Shown: positions 36,300 through 49,011 of the stretch, one piece after another
Numbering within the stretch: position 1 is the stretch's first letter
How the letters are laid out: every line of letters begins with the position of its first letter
Origin: Dryomyza anilis
Lineage: Eukaryota > Arthropoda > Insecta > Diptera > Dryomyzidae
Length of the DNA stretch: 64,000 nt
Assembly: GCA_951804985.1 (NCBI GenBank)
Contig: OX638135.1
Location: forward strand, 66,545,931-66,609,930
Direction: 5' to 3'
Translations under genes and position numbers: made by a program
The notes under the pieces: model-generated
The model's input: the letters and a program-made list of their open reading frames with translations, nothing else
What the model was told of the DNA's origin: nothing
Databases searched by the model: none

Positions 36300-37311
36300 A
36301 AAAAGATCAAAAAGATCAAAAAGATCAAAAAGATCAAAAAGATCAAAAAGATCAAAAAGATCAAAAAGATCAAAAAGATCAAAAAGATCAAAAAGATCAA
36401 AAAGATCAAAAAGATCAAAAAGATCAAAAAGATCAAAAAGATCAAAAAGATCAAAAAGATCAAAAAGATCAAAAAGATCAAAAAGATCAAAAAGATCAAA
36501 AAGATCAAAAAGATCAAAAAGATCAAAAAGATCAAAAAGATCAAAAAGATCAAAAAGATCAAAAAGATCAAAAAGATCAAAAAGATCAAAAAGATCAAAA
36601 AGATCAAAAAGATCAAAAAGATCAAAAAGATCAAAAAGATCAAAAAGATCAAAAAGATCAAAAAGATCAAAAAGATCAAAAAGATCAAAAAGATCAAAAA
36701 GATCAAAAAGATCAAAAAGATCAAAAAGATCAAAAAGATCAAAAAGATCAAAAAGATCAAAAAGATCAAAAAGATCAAAAAGATCAAAAAGATCAAAAAG
36801 ATCAAAAAGATCAAAAAGATCAAAAAGATCAAAAAGATCAAAAAGATCAAAAAGATCAAAAAGATCAAAAAGATCAAAAAGATCAAAAAGATCAAAAAGA
36901 TCAAAAAGATCAAAAAGATCAAAAAGATCAAAAAGATCAAAAAGATCAAAAAGATCAAAAAGATCAAAAAGATCAAAAAGATCAAAAAGATCAAAAAGAT
37001 CAAAAAGATCAAAAAGATCAAAAAGATCAAAAAGATCAAAAAGATCAAAAAGATCAAAAAGATCAAAAAGATCAAAAAGATCAAAAAGATCAAAAAGATC
37101 AAAAAATCAAAAAGATCAAAAAGATCAAAAAGATCAAAAAGATCAAAAAGATCAAAAAGATCAAAAAGATCAAAAAGATCAAAAAGATCAAAAAGATCAA
37201 AAAGATCAAAAAGATCAAAAAGATCAAAAAGATCAAAAAGATCAAAAAGATCAAAAAGATCAAAAAGATCAAAAAGATCAAAAAGATCAAAAAGATCAAA
37301 AAGATCAAAAA
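36300..37311 (+). repeat. Pure 9-bp array
   Basis: About 112 units, perfect except one shortened step (AAAAAATC) near 37100. Confidence 0.92.
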
Positions 37312-37533
37312 GATCAAATAGATCAAAAATATCAAAAAGATCAAAAAGATCAAAAAAATCAAAAGATCAAAAAGATTCAAAAAATCAAAAAGATCGAAAA
37401 AATCAAAAAGATCGAAAAAATCAAGAAGATCGAAAAGATCAAAAAGATCAAAAATATCGAAAAGATCAAAAAGATCAAAAGAACAAAAAGAACAAAAAGA
37501 TCAAAAAGATCAAAAAAACCAAAAGATCATAAA
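37312..37533 (+). repeat. Junction J2, copy 1 (222 bp)
   Basis: GATCAAATA, TATC, AATC, 8-base unit, GATTC (37374), AATC, GATCG, AATC, GATCG, AATCAAGAA (37419), GATCG, TATCG, two GAAC units, an AAAAAAACC step, and GATCATAAA at 37525-37533. Full or near-full copies are at 40488, 49633, 54511, 55829 and 58730, with a truncated one at 62551. Confidence 0.9.
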
Positions 37534-38568
37534 GATCAAAAAGATCAAAAAGATCAAAAAGATCAAAAATATCAAAAAGATCAAAAAGATCAAAAATATC
37601 AAAAAGATCAAAAAGATCAAAAAGATCAAAAAGATCAAAAAGATCAAAAAGATCAAAAAGATCAAAAAGATCAAAAAGATCAAAAAGATCAAAAAGATCA
37701 AAAAGATCAAAAAGATCAAAAAGATCAAAAAGATCAAAAAGATCAAAAAGATCAAAAAGATCAAAAAGATCAAAAAGATCAAAAAGATCAAAAAGATCAA
37801 AAAGATCAAAAAGATCAAAAAGATCAAAAAGATCAAAAAGATCAAAAAGATCAAAAATATCAAAAAGATCAAAAATATCAAAAAGATCAAAAAGATCAAA
37901 AAAATCAAAAGGATCAAAAAGATCAAAAAGATCAAAAAGATCAAAAAGATCAAAAAGATCAAAAAGATCAAAAAGATCAAAAAGATCAAAAAGATCAAAA
38001 AGATCAAAAAGATCAAAAAGATCAAAAAGATCAAAAAGATCAAAAAGATCAAAAAGATCAAAAAGATCAAAAAGATCAAAAAGATCAAAAAGATCAAAAA
38101 GATCAAAAAGATCAAAAAGATCAAAAAGATCAAAAAGATCAAAAAGATCAAAAAGATCAAAAAGATCAAAAAGATCAAAAAGATCAAAAAGATCAAAAAG
38201 ATCAAAAAGATCAAAAAGATCAAAAAGATCAAAAAGATCAAAAAGATCGAAAAGATCGAAAAGATCAAAAAGATCAAAAAGATCAAAAAGATCAAAAAGA
38301 TCAAAAAGCTCAAAAAGATCAAAAAGATCAAAAAGATCAAAAAGATCAAAAAGATCAAAAAGATCAAAAAGATCAAAAAGATCAAAAAGATCAAAAAGAT
38401 CAAAAAGATCAAAAAGATCAAAAAGATCAAAAAGATCAAAAAGATCAAAAAGATCAAAAAGATCAAAAAGATCAAAAAGATCAAAAAGATCAAAAAGATC
38501 AAAAAGATCAAAAAGATCAAAAAGATCAAAAAGATCAAAAAGATCAAAAAGATCAAAAAGATCAAAAA
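37534..38568 (+). repeat. 9-bp array with TATC, GATCG x2 and GCTC
   Basis: TATC units near 37568, 37595, 37857 and 37875, one AATC + GATCAAAAGG step near 37900, long pure runs, GATCGAAAA twice near 38246-38263 and one GCTC near 38308. Confidence 0.87.
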
Positions 38569-38870
38569 GATCAAAAGATCAAAGATCAAAAAGATCAAAA
38601 AGCTCAAAAAGATCGAAAAGATCAAAAAGATCAAAAAGATCAAAAAGATCAAAAAGATCAAAAAGATCAAAAAGATCAAAAAGATCAAAAAGATCAAAAA
38701 GATCAAAAAGCTCAAAAAGATCAAAAAGATCAAAAAGATCATAAAGATCAAAAAGATCAGAAAGATCAAAAAGATCAAAAAGATCAAAAAGATCAAAAAG
38801 ATCAAAAAGATCAAAAAGATCAAAAAGATCAAAAAGATCAAAATGATCAAAAAGATCAGAAGATCGAAAA
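38569..38870 (+). repeat. Junction J5, copy 2
   Basis: Same order as 35087-35370: 8/7-base units, GCTC (38602), GATCG, GCTC near 38709, CATAAA, CAGAAA, ATGATC, GATCAGAA and GATCG (38862-38870). Offset 3,482 bp. Confidence 0.87.
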
Positions 38871-39459
38871 GATCAAAAAGATCAAAAAGATCAAAAAGAT
38901 CAAAAAGATCAAAAAGATCAAAAAGATCAAAAAGATCAAAAAGATCAAAAAGATCAAAAAGATCAAAAAGATCAAAAAGATCAAAAAGATCAAAAAGATC
39001 AAAAAGATCAAAAAGATCAAAAAGATCAAAAAGATCAAAAAGATCAAAAAGATCAAAAAGATCAAAAAGATCAAAAAGATCAAAAAGATCAAAAAGATCA
39101 AAAAGATCAAAAAGATCAAAAAGATCAAAAAGATCAAAAGATCAAAGATCAAAAAGATCAGAAGATCGAAAAGATCAAAAAGATCAAAAAGATCAAAAAG
39201 ATCAAAAAGATCAAAAAGATCAAAAAGATCAAAAAGATCAAAAAGATCAAAAAGATCAAAAGATCAAAAAGATCAAAAAGATCAAAAAGATCAAAAAGAT
39301 CAAAAAGATCAAAAAGATCAAAAAGATCAAAAAGATCAAAAAGATCAAAAAGATCAAAAAGATCAAAAAGATCAAAAAGATCAAAAAGATCAAAAAGATC
39401 AAAAAGATCAAAAAGATCAAAAAGATCACAAAGATCAAAAAGATCAAAAAGATCAAAAA
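38871..39459 (+). repeat. 9-bp array containing junction J4
   Basis: Pure units, a full 41-bp J4 at 39132-39172, pure units, an 8-base unit near 39253, and a GATCACAAA near 39424 just before J1. The order equals 35371-36041. Confidence 0.88.
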
Positions 39460-39717
39460 GATTAAAAAGATCGAAAAGAGCAAAAAGATTGAAAAAATCA
39501 AAAAGATCGAAAAAATCAAGAAGATCGAAAATATCAAAAAGATTAAAAATATCGAAAAGATCAAAAGAACAAAAAGAACAAAAAGATCAAAAGATCAAAA
39601 AAATAAAAAGATTGAAAACATCTAAAAGATTAAAAAGATCAAGAGATCAAAAAGATCAAAAAGATCAAAATATCAAAAAAATAAAAAGATCGAAAAGATC
39701 AAAAAGATCAAAAAATC
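39460..39717 (+). repeat. Junction J1, copy 3
   Basis: Same order and length as copy 2 at 36042-36299, with the AATCAAGAA core at 39514. Offset 3,418 bp. Confidence 0.88.
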
Positions 39718-40487
39718 AAAAAGATCAAAAAGATCAAAAAGATCAAAAAGATCAAAAAGATCAAAAAGATCAAAAAGATCAAAAAGATCAAAAAGATCAA
39801 AAAGATCAAAAAGATCAAAAAGATCAAAAAGATCAAAAAGATCAAAAAGATCAAAAAGATCAAAAAGATCAAAAAGATCAAAAAGATCAAAAAGATCAAA
39901 AAGATCAAAAAGATCAAAAAGATCAAAAAGATCAAAAAGATCAAAAAGATCAAAAAGATCAAAAAGATCAAAAAGATCAAAAAGATCAAAAAGATCAAAA
40001 AGATCAAAAAGATCAAAAAGATCAAAAAGATCAAAAAGATCAAAAAGATCAAAAAGATCAAAAAGATCAAAAAGATCAAAAAGATCAAAAAGATCAAAAA
40101 GATCAAAAAGATCAAAAAGATCAAAAAGATCAAAAAGATCAAAAAGATCAAAAAGATCAAAAAGATCAAAAAGATCAAAAAGATCAAAAAGATCAAAAAG
40201 ATCAAAAAGATCAAAAAGATCAAAAAGATCAAAAAGATCAAAAAGATCAAAAAGATCAAAAAGATCAAAAAGATCAAAAAGATCAAAAAGATCAAAAAGA
40301 TCAAAAAGATCAAAAAGATCAAAAAGATCAAAAAGATCAAAAAGATCAAAAAGATCAAAAAGATCAAAAAGATCAAAAAGATCAAAAAGATCAAAAAGAT
40401 CAAAAAGATCAAAAAGATCAAAAAGATCAAAAAGATCAAAAAGATCAAAAAGATCAAAAAGATCAAAAAGATCAAAAAGATCAAAAA
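39718..40487 (+). repeat. Pure 9-bp array
   Basis: About 85 perfect units between J1 and J2. Confidence 0.92.
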
Positions 40488-40709
40488 GATCAAATAGATC
40501 AAAAATATCAAAAAGATCAAAAAGATCAAAAAAATCAAAAGATCAAAAAGATTCAAAAAATCAAAAAGATCGAAAAAATCAAAAAGATCGAAAAAATCAA
40601 GAAGATCGAAAAGATCAAAAAGATCAAAAATATCGAAAAGATCAAAAAGATCAAAAGAACAAAAAGAACAAAAAGATCAAAAAGATCAAAAAAACCAAAA
40701 GATCATAAA
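40488..40709 (+). repeat. Junction J2, copy 2 (222 bp)
   Basis: Same order and length as 37312-37533. GATTC at 40550, AATCAAGAA core at 40595, GATCATAAA at 40701-40709. Confidence 0.9.
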
Positions 40710-41888
40710 GATCAAAAAGATCAAAAAGATCAAAAAGATCAAAAATATCAAAAAGATCAAAAAGATCAAAAATATCAAAAAGATCAAAAAGATCAAAAAG
40801 ATCAAAAAGATCAAAAAGATCAAAAAGATCAAAAAGATCAAAAAGATCAAAAAGATCAAAAAGATCAAAAAGATCAAAAAGATCAAAAAGATCAAAAAGA
40901 TCAAAAAGATCAAAAAGATCAAAAAGATCAAAAAGATCAAAAAGATCAAAAAGATCAAAAAGATCAAAAAGATCAAAAAGATCAAAAAGATCAAAAAGAT
41001 CAAAAAGATCAAAAAGATCAAAAATATCAAAAAGATCAAAAAGATCAAAAATATCAAAAAGATCAAAAAAATCAAAAGGATCAAAAAGATCAAAAAGATC
41101 AAAAAGATCAAAAAGATCAAAAAGATCAAAAAGATCAAAAAGATCAAAAAGATCAAAAAGATCAAAAAGATCAAAAAGATCAAAAAGATCAAAAAGATCA
41201 AAAAGATCAAAAAGATCAAAAAGATCAAAAAGATCAAAAAGATCAAAAAGATCAAAAAGATCAAAAAGATCAAAAAGATCAAAAAGATCAAAAAGATCAA
41301 AAAGATCAAAAAGATCAAAAAGATCAAAAAGATCAAAAAGATCAAAAAGATCAAAAAGATCAAAAAGATCAAAAAGATCAAAAAGATCAAAAAGATCAAA
41401 AAGATCAAAAAGATCAAAAAGCTCAAAAAGATCGAAAAGATCAAAAAGATCAAAAAGATCAAAAAGATCAAAAAGATCAAAAAGCTCAAAAAGATCAAAA
41501 AGATCAAAAAGATCAAAAAGATCAAAAAGATCAAAAAGATCAAAAAGATCAAAAAGATCAAAAAGATCAAAAAGATCAAAAAGATCAAAAAGATCAAAAA
41601 GATCAAAAAGATCAAAAAGATCAAAAAGATCAAAAAGATCAAAAAGATCAAAAAGATCAAAAAGATCAAAAAGATCAAAAAGATCAAAAAGATCAAAAAG
41701 ATCAAAAAGATCAAAAAGATCAAAAAGATCAAAAAGATCAAAAAGATCAAAAAGATCAAAAAGATCAAAAAGATCAAAAAGATCAAAAAGATCAAAAAGA
41801 TCAAAAAGATCAAAAAGATCAAAAAGATCAAAAAGATCAAAAAGATCAAAAAGATCAAAAAGATCAAAAAGATCAAAAAGATCAAAAA
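40710..41888 (+). repeat. 9-bp array with TATC, GATCAAAAGG and GCTC variants
   Basis: TATC units near 40745, 40772, 41023 and 41050; an AATC + GATCAAAAGG step near 41068-41080; GCTC near 41420 with GATCG, and GCTC near 41484; long pure runs otherwise. The order follows 37534-38568 with different spacer lengths. Confidence 0.87.
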
Positions 41889-41977
41889 GCTCAAAAAGCT
41901 CAAAAAGATCAAAAAGCTCAAAAAGCTCAAAAAGATCAAAAAGCTCAAAAAGCTCAAAAAGATCAGAAGATCGAAAA
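41889..41977 (+). repeat. GCTC cluster 1
   Basis: Eight units in the order GCTC, GCTC, GATC, GCTC, GCTC, GATC, GCTC, GCTC, followed by GATCAGAA (41961-41968) and GATCGAAAA (41969-41977). This is the densest GCTC cluster. Confidence 0.92.
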
Positions 41978-43228
41978 GATCAAAAAGATCAAAAAGATCA
42001 AAAAGATCAAAAAGATCAAAAAGATCAAAAAGATCATAAAGATCAAAAAGATCATAAAGATCAAAAAGATCAAAAAGATCAGAAAGATCAAAAAGATCAA
42101 AAAGATCAAAAAGATCAAAAAGATCAAAAAGATCATAAAGATCAAAAAGATCAGAAAGATCAAAAAGATCAAAAAGATCAGAAAGATCAAAAAGATCAAA
42201 AAGATCAAAAAGATCAAAAAGATCAAAAAGATCAAAAAGATCAAAAAGATCAAAATGATCAAAAAGATCAGAAGATCGAAAAGATCAAAAAGATCAAAAA
42301 GATCAAAAAGATCAAAAAGATCAAAAAGATCAAAAAGATCAAAAAGATCAAAAAGATCAAAAAGATCAAAAAGATCAAAAAGATCAAAAAGATCAAAAAG
42401 ATCAAAAAGATCAAAAAGATCAAAAAGATCAAAAAGATCAAAAAGATCAAAAAGATCAAAAAGATCAAAAAGATCAAAAAGATCAAAAAGATCAAAAAGA
42501 TCAAAAAGATCAAAAAGATCAAAAAGATCAAAAAGATCAAAAAGATCAAAAAGATCAAAAAGATCAAAAAGATCAAAAAGATCAAAAAGATCAAAAAGAT
42601 CAAAAAGATCAAAAAGATCAAAAAGATCAAAAAGATCAAAAAGATCAAAAAGATCAAAAAGATCAAAAAGATCAAAAAGATCAAAAAGATCAAAAAGATC
42701 AAAAAGATCAAAAAGATCAAAAAGATCAAAAAGATCAAAAAGATCAAAAAGATCAAAAAGATCAAAAAGATCAAAAAGATCAAAAAGATCAAAAAGATCA
42801 AAAAGATCAAAAAGATCAAAAAGATCAAAAAGATCAAAAAGATCAAAAAGATCAAAAAGATCAAAAAGATCAAAAAGATCAAAAAGATCAAAAAGATCAA
42901 AAAGATCAAAAAGATCAAAAAGATCAAAAAGATCAAAAAGATCAAAAAGATCAAAAAGATCAAAAAGATCAAAAAGATCAAAAAGATCAAAAAGATCAAA
43001 AAGATCAAAAAGATCAAAAAGATCAAAAAGATCAAAAAGATCAAAAAGATCAAAAAGATCAAAAAGATCAAAAAGATCAAAAAGATCAAAAAGATCAAAA
43101 AGATCAAAAAGATCAAAAAGATCAAAAAGATCAAAAAGATCAAAAAGATCAAAAAGATCAAAAAGATCAAAAAGATCAAAAAGATCAAAAAGATCAAAAA
43201 GATCAAAAAGATCAAAAAGATCAAAAAG
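41978..43228 (+). repeat. Zone-F array with CATAAA/CAGAAA variants
   Basis: GATCATAAA near 42031 and 42049, GATCAGAAA, a second CATAAA/CAGAAA set near 42130-42185, an ATGATC step and a GATCAGAA + GATCG boundary near 42266-42283. Then about 105 perfect units to 43228. Confidence 0.88.
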
Positions 43229-43612
43229 CTCAAAAAGCTCAAAAAGATCAAAAAGCTCAAAAAGCTCAAAAAGATCAAAAAGATCAAAAAGATCAAAAAG
43301 ATCAAAAAGATCAGAAGATCGAAAAGATCAAAAAGATCAAAAAGATCAAAAAGATCAAAAAGATCAAAAAGATCAAAAAGATCATAAAGATCAAAAAGAT
43401 CAAAAAGATCATAAAGATCAAAAAGATCAGAAAGATCAAAAAGATCAAAAAGATCAAAAAGATCAAAAAGATCAAAAAGATCAAAAAGATCAAAAAGATC
43501 AAAAAGCTCAAAAAGCTCAAAAAGATCAAAAAGCTCAAAAAGCTCAAAAAGATCAAAAAGATCAAAAAGATCAAAAAGATCAAAAAGATCAAAAAGATCA
43601 GAAGATCGAAAA
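43229..43612 (+). repeat. GCTC clusters 2 and 3
   Basis: GCTC, GCTC, GATC, GCTC, GCTC at 43229-43273 and again at 43506-43550. Each is followed by several plain units and a GATCAGAA + GATCG boundary (about 43310 and 43597). CATAAA and CAGAAA units lie between (about 43381-43440). Confidence 0.9.
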
Positions 43613-44548
43613 GATCAAAAAGATCAAAAAGATCAAAAAGATCAAAAAGATCAAAAAGATCAAAAAGATCATAAAGATCAAAAAGATCAAAAAGATCATA
43701 AAGATCAAAAAGATCAGAAAGATCAAAAAGATCAAAAAGATCAAAAAGATCAAAAAGATCAAAAAGATCAAAAAGATCAAAAAGATCAAAAAGATCAAAA
43801 AGATCAAAAAGATCAAAAAGATCAAAAAGATCATAAAGATCAAAAAGATCAGAAAGATCAAAAAGATCAAAAAGATCAGAAAGATCAAAAAGATCAAAAA
43901 GATCAAAAAGATCAAAAAGATCAAAAAGATCAAAAAGATCAAAAAGATCAAAAAGATCAAAAAGATCAAAATGATCAAAAAGATCAGAAGATCGAAAAGA
44001 TCAAAAAGATCAAAAAGATCAAAAAGATCAAAAAGATCAAAAAGATCAAAAAGATCAAAAAGATCAAAAAGATCAAAAAGATCAAAAAGATCAAAAAGAT
44101 CAAAAAGATCAAAAAGATCAAAAAGATCAAAAAGATCAAAAAGATCAAAAAGATCAAAAAGATCAAAAAGATCAAAAAGATCAAAAAGATCAAAAAGATC
44201 AAAAAGATCAAAAAGATCAAAAAGATCAAAAAGATCAAAAAGATCAAAAAGATCAAAAAGATCAAAAAGATCAAAAAGATCAAAAAGATCAAAAAGATCA
44301 AAAAGATCAAAAAGATCAAAAAGATCAAAAAGATCAAAAAGATCAAAAAGATCAAAAAGATCAAAAAGATCAAAAAGATCAAAAAGATCAAAAAGATCAA
44401 AAAGATCAAAAAGATCAAAAAGATCAAAAAGATCAAAAAGATCAAAAAGATCAAAAAGATCAAAAAGATCAAAAAGATCAAAAAGATCAAAAAGATCAAA
44501 AAGATCAAAAAGATCAAAAAGATCAAAAAGATCAAAAAGATCAAAAAG
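43613..44548 (+). repeat. Zone-F array with CATAAA/CAGAAA and ATGATC
   Basis: CATAAA near 43668 and 43695, CAGAAA near 43713, a further CATAAA/CAGAAA set near 43831-43880, ATGATC near 43971 and a GATCAGAA + GATCG boundary near 43983-44000. About 60 perfect units follow. Confidence 0.88.
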
Positions 44549-44965
44549 CTCAAAAAGCTCAAAAAGATCAAAAAGCTCAAAAAGCTCAAAAAGATCAAAA
44601 AGATCAAAAAGATCAAAAAGATCAAAAAGATCAAAAAGATCAGAAGATCGAAAAGATCAAAAAGATCAAAAAGATCAAAAAGATCAAAAAGATCAAAAAG
44701 ATCAAAAAGATCATAAAGATCAAAAAGATCAAAAAGATCATAAAGATCAAAAAGATCAGAAAGATCAAAAAGATCAAAAAGATCAAAAAGATCAAAAAGA
44801 TCAAAAAGATCATAAAGATCAAAAAGATCAGAAAGATCAAAAAGATCAAAAAGATCAGAAAGATCAAAAAGATCAAAAAGATCAAAAAGATCAAAAAGAT
44901 CAAAAAGATCAAAAAGATCAAAAAGATCAAAAAGATCAAAATGATCAAAAAGATCAGAAGATCGA
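44549..44965 (+). repeat. GCTC cluster 4 and boundary set
   Basis: GCTC, GCTC, GATC, GCTC, GCTC at 44549-44593, 1,320 bp after cluster 2, then GATCAGAA + GATCG near 44640, CATAAA/CAGAAA sets, ATGATC at 44941 and GATCAGAA + GATCG ending near 44965. Confidence 0.9.
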
Positions 44966-46594
44966 AAAGATCAAAAAGATCAAAAAGATCAAAAAGATCA
45001 AAAAGATCAAAAAGATCAAAAAGATCAAAAAGATCAAAAAGATCAAAAAGATCAAAAAGATCAAAAAGATCAAAAAGATCAAAAAGATCAAAAAGATCAA
45101 AAAGATCAAAAAGATCAAAAAGATCAAAAAGATCAAAAAGATCAAAAAGATCAAAAAGATCAAAAAGATCAAAAAGATCAAAAAGATCAAAAAGATCAAA
45201 AAGATCAAAAAGATCAAAAAGATCAAAAAGATCAAAAAGATCAAAAAGATCAAAAAGATCAAAAAGATCAAAAAGATCAAAAAGATCAAAAGATCAAAGA
45301 TCGAAAAGATCAAAAAGATCAAAAAGATCAAAAAGATCAAAAAGATCAAAAAGATCAAAAAGATCAAAAAGATCAAAAAGATCAAAAAGATCAAAAAGAT
45401 CAAAAAGATCAAAAAGATCAAAAAGATCAAAAAGATCAAAAAGATCAAAAAGATCAAAAAGATCAAAAAGATCAAAAAGATCAAAAAGATCAAAAAGATC
45501 AAAAAGATCAAAAAGATCAAAAAGATCAAAAAGATCAAAAAGATCAAAAAGATCAAAAAGATCAAAAAGATCAAAAAGATCAAAAAGATCAAAAAGATCA
45601 AAAAGATCAAAAAGATCAAAAAGATCAAAAAGATCAAAAAGATCAAAAAGATCAAAAAGATCAAAAAGATCAAAAAGATCAAAAAGATCAAAAAGATCAA
45701 AAAGATCAAAAAGATCAAAAAGATCAAAAAGATCAAAAAGATCAAAAAGATCAAAAAGATCAAAAAGATCAAAAAGATCAAAAAGATCAAAAAGATCAAA
45801 AAGATCAAAAAGATCAAAAAGATCAAAAAGATCAAAAAGATCAAAAAGATCAAAAAGATCAAAAAGATCAAAAAGATCAAAAAGATCAAAAAGATCAAAA
45901 AGATCAAAAAGATCAAAAAGATCAAAAAGATCAAAAAGATCAAAAAGATCAAAAAGATCAAAAAGATCAAAAAGATCAAAAAGATCAAAAAGATCAAAAA
46001 GATCAAAAAGATCAAAAAGATCAAAAAGATCAAAAAGATCAAAAAGATCAAAAAGATCAAAAAGATCAAAAAGATCAAAAAGATCAAAAAGATCAAAAAG
46101 ATCAAAAAGATCAAAAAGATCAAAAAGATCAAAAAGATCAAAAAGATCAAAAAGATCAAAAAGATCAAAAAGATCAAAAAGATCAAAAAGATCAAAAAGA
46201 TCAAAAAGATCAAAAAGATCAAAAAGATCAAAAAGATCAAAAAGATCAAAAAGATCAAAAAGATCAAAAAGATCAAAAAGATCAAAAAGATCAAAAAGAT
46301 CAAAAAGATCAAAAAGATCAAAAAGATCAAAAAGATCAAAAAGATCAAAAAGATCAAAAAGATCAAAAAGATCAAAAAGATCAAAAAGATCAAAAAGATC
46401 AAAAAGATCAAAAAGATCAAAAAGATCAAAAAGATCAAAAAGATCAAAAAGATCAAAAAGATCAAAAAGATCAAAAAGATCATAAAGATCAAAAAGATCA
46501 AAAAGATCAAAAAGATCAAAAAGATCAAAAAGATCAAAAAGATCAAAAAGATCAAAAAGATCAAAAAGATCAAAAAGATCAAAAAGATCAAAAA
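44966..46594 (+). repeat. Long pure 9-bp array
   Basis: About 1.6 kb of perfect units. The exceptions are a short step at 45284-45307 (8-, 7-base units, then GATCG) and one GATCATAAA near 46480. Confidence 0.92.
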
Positions 46595-47064
46595 GATCAA
46601 AAGATCAAAGATCAAAAAGATCAAAAAGCTCGAAAAGATCAAAAAGATCAAAAAGATCAAAAAGATCAAAAAGATCAAAAAGATCAAAAAGATCAAAAAG
46701 CTCAAAAAGATCAAAAAGATCAAAAAGATCAAAAAGATCATAAAGATCAAAAAGATCAAAAAGATCAAAAAGATCAAAAAGATCAAAAAGATCAAAAAGA
46801 TCAAAATGATCAAAGAGATCGAAGAGATCAAAAAGATCAAAAAGATCAAAAAGATCAAAAAGATCAAAAAGATCAAAAAGATCAAAAAGATCAAAAAGAT
46901 CAAAAAGATCAAAAAGATCAAAAAGATCAAAAAGATCAAAAAGATCAAAAAGATCAAAAAGATCAAAAAGATCAAAAAGATCAAAAAGATCAAAAAGATC
47001 AAAAAGATCAAAAAGATCAAAAAGATCAAAAGATCAAAGATCAAAAAGATCAGAAGATCGAAAA
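46595..47064 (+). repeat. J5-like junction and J4
   Basis: 8/7-base units at 46595-46609, a GCTCGAAAA unit at 46628 (both variants in one unit), GCTC near 46700, CATAAA near 46738, ATGATC, then GATCAAAGA and a GATCGAAGA near 46818. A pure run follows, and a full 41-bp J4 at 47024-47064. Confidence 0.86.
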
Positions 47065-47619
47065 GATCAAAAAGATCAAAAAGATCAAAAAGATCAAAAA
47101 GATCAAAAAGATCAAAAAGATCAAAAAGATCAAAAAGATCAAAAAGATCAAAAAGATCAAAAAGATCAAAAAGATCAAAAAGATCAAAAAGATCAAAAAG
47201 ATCATAAAGATCAAAAAGATCAAAAAGATCAAAAAGATCAAAAAGATCAAAAAGATCAAAATGATCAAAATGATCAAAAAGATCAAAAAGATCAAAAAGA
47301 TCAAAAAGATCAAAAAGATCAAAAAGATCAAAAAGATCAAAAAGATCAAAAAGATCAAAAAGATCAAAAAGATCAAAAAGATCAAAAAGAACAAAAAGAT
47401 CAAAAAGATCAAAAAGCTCAAAAAGATCGAAAAGATCAAAAAGATCAAAAAGATCAAAAAGATCAAAAAGATCAAAAAGATCAAAAAGATCAAAAAGCTC
47501 AAAAAGATCAAAAAGATCAAAAAGATCAAAAAGATCATAAAGATCAAAAAGATCAAAAAGATCAAAAAGATCAAAAGATCAAAGATCAAAAAGATCAAAA
47601 AGCTCAAAAAGATCGAAAA
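47065..47619 (+). repeat. J5-like junctions with ATGATC and GAAC
   Basis: Pure units, CATAAA near 47201, two ATGATC steps near 47260-47275, one GAAC near 47389, GCTC near 47416 with GATCG, GCTC near 47494, CATAAA near 47534, then 8/7-base units (47569-47583), GCTC (47602) and GATCG (47611-47619). Confidence 0.86.
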
Positions 47620-48779
47620 GATCAAAAAGATCAAAAAGATCAAAAAGATCAAAAAGATCAAAAAGATCAAAAAGATCAAAAAGATCAAAAAGATCAAAAA
47701 GATCAAAAAGATCAAAATGATCAAAAAGATCAAAAAGATCAAAAAGATCAAAAAGATCAAAAAGATCAAAAAGATCAAAAAGATCAAAAAGATCAAAAAG
47801 ATCAAAAAGATCAAAAAGATCAAAAAGATCAAAAAGATCAAAAAGATCAAAAAGATCAAAAAGATCAAAAAGATCAAAAAGATCAAAAAGATCAAAAAGA
47901 TCAAAAAGATCAAAAAGATCAAAAAGATCAAAAAGATCAAAAAGATCAAAAAGATCAAAAAGATCAAAAAGATCAAAAAGATCAAAAAGATCAAAAAGAT
48001 CAAAAAGATCAAAAAGATCAAAAAGATCAAAAAGATCAAAAAGATCAAAAAGATCAAAAAGATCAAAAAGATCAAAAAGATCAAAAAGATCAAAAAGATC
48101 AAAAAGATCAAAAAGATCAAAAAGATCAAAAAGATCAAAAAGATCAAAAAGATCAAAAAGATCAAAAAGATCAAAAAGATCAAAAAGATCAAAAAGATCA
48201 AAAAGATCAAAAAGATCAAAAGATCAAAAAGATCAAAAAGATCAAAAAGATCAAAAAGATCAAAAAGATCAAAAAGATCAAAAAGATCAAAAAGATCAAA
48301 AAGATCAAAAAGATCAAAAAGATCAAAAAGATCAAAAAGATCAAAAAGATCAAAAAGATCAAAAAGATCAAAAAGATCAAAAAGATCAAAAAGATCAAAA
48401 AGATCAAAAAGATCAAAAAGATCAAAAAGATCAAAAAGATCAAAAAGATCAAAAAGATCAAAAAGATCAAAAAGATCAAAAAGATCAAAAAGATCAAAAA
48501 GATCAAAAAGATCAAAAAGATCAAAAAGATCAAAAAGATCAAAAAGATCAAAAAGATCAAAAAGATCAAAAAGATCAAAAAGATCAAAAAGATCAAAAAG
48601 ATCAAAAAGGTCAAAAAGATCAAAAAGATCAAAAAGATCAAAAAGATCAAAAAGATCAAAAAGATCAAAAAGATCAAAAAGATCAAAAAGATCAAAAAGA
48701 TCAAAAAGATCAAAAAGATCAAAAAGATCAAAAAGATCAAAAAGATCAAAAAGATCAAAAAGATCAAAAAGATCAAAAA
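47620..48779 (+). repeat. Pure 9-bp array
   Basis: Perfect units with one ATGATC near 47718, an 8-base unit near 48216 and one GGTC near 48609. Confidence 0.91.
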
Positions 48780-49011
48780 GCTCAAAAAGATCAAAAAGAT
48801 CAAAAAGATCAAAAAGATCAAAAAGATCAAAATGATCAAAAAGATCAAAAAGATCAGAAGATCGAAAAGATCAAAAAGATCAAAAAGATCAAAAAGATCA
48901 AAAAGATCAAAAAGATCAAAAAGATCATAAAGATCAAAAAGATCAAAAAGATGAAAAAGATCAAAAAGATCAAAAAGATCAAAATGATCAAAAAGATCAG
49001 AAGATCGAAAA
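48780..49011 (+). repeat. Junction J3, copy 1
   Basis: GCTC (48780), ATGATC, GATCAGAA + GATCG, CATAAA, GATGAAAAA (48950), ATGATC, GATCAGAA (48995) + GATCG (49003-49011). GATG units occur only in J3-type junctions (ten in the window). Confidence 0.88.

Noticed and set aside
33330..39600. GAAC pairs and CATCTAAAA as a small RNA or tRNA remnant
   Set aside because: They stay in the 9-base register and differ from the unit by single changes. No cloverleaf or conserved tRNA boxes are visible.
24104..39690. Polyadenylation-signal look-alikes (AATAAA) in D1, D2 and J1 junctions
   Set aside because: They are A-tract variants inside AAAATAAAA units, with no gene upstream. In sequence that is two-thirds A the match carries little weight.
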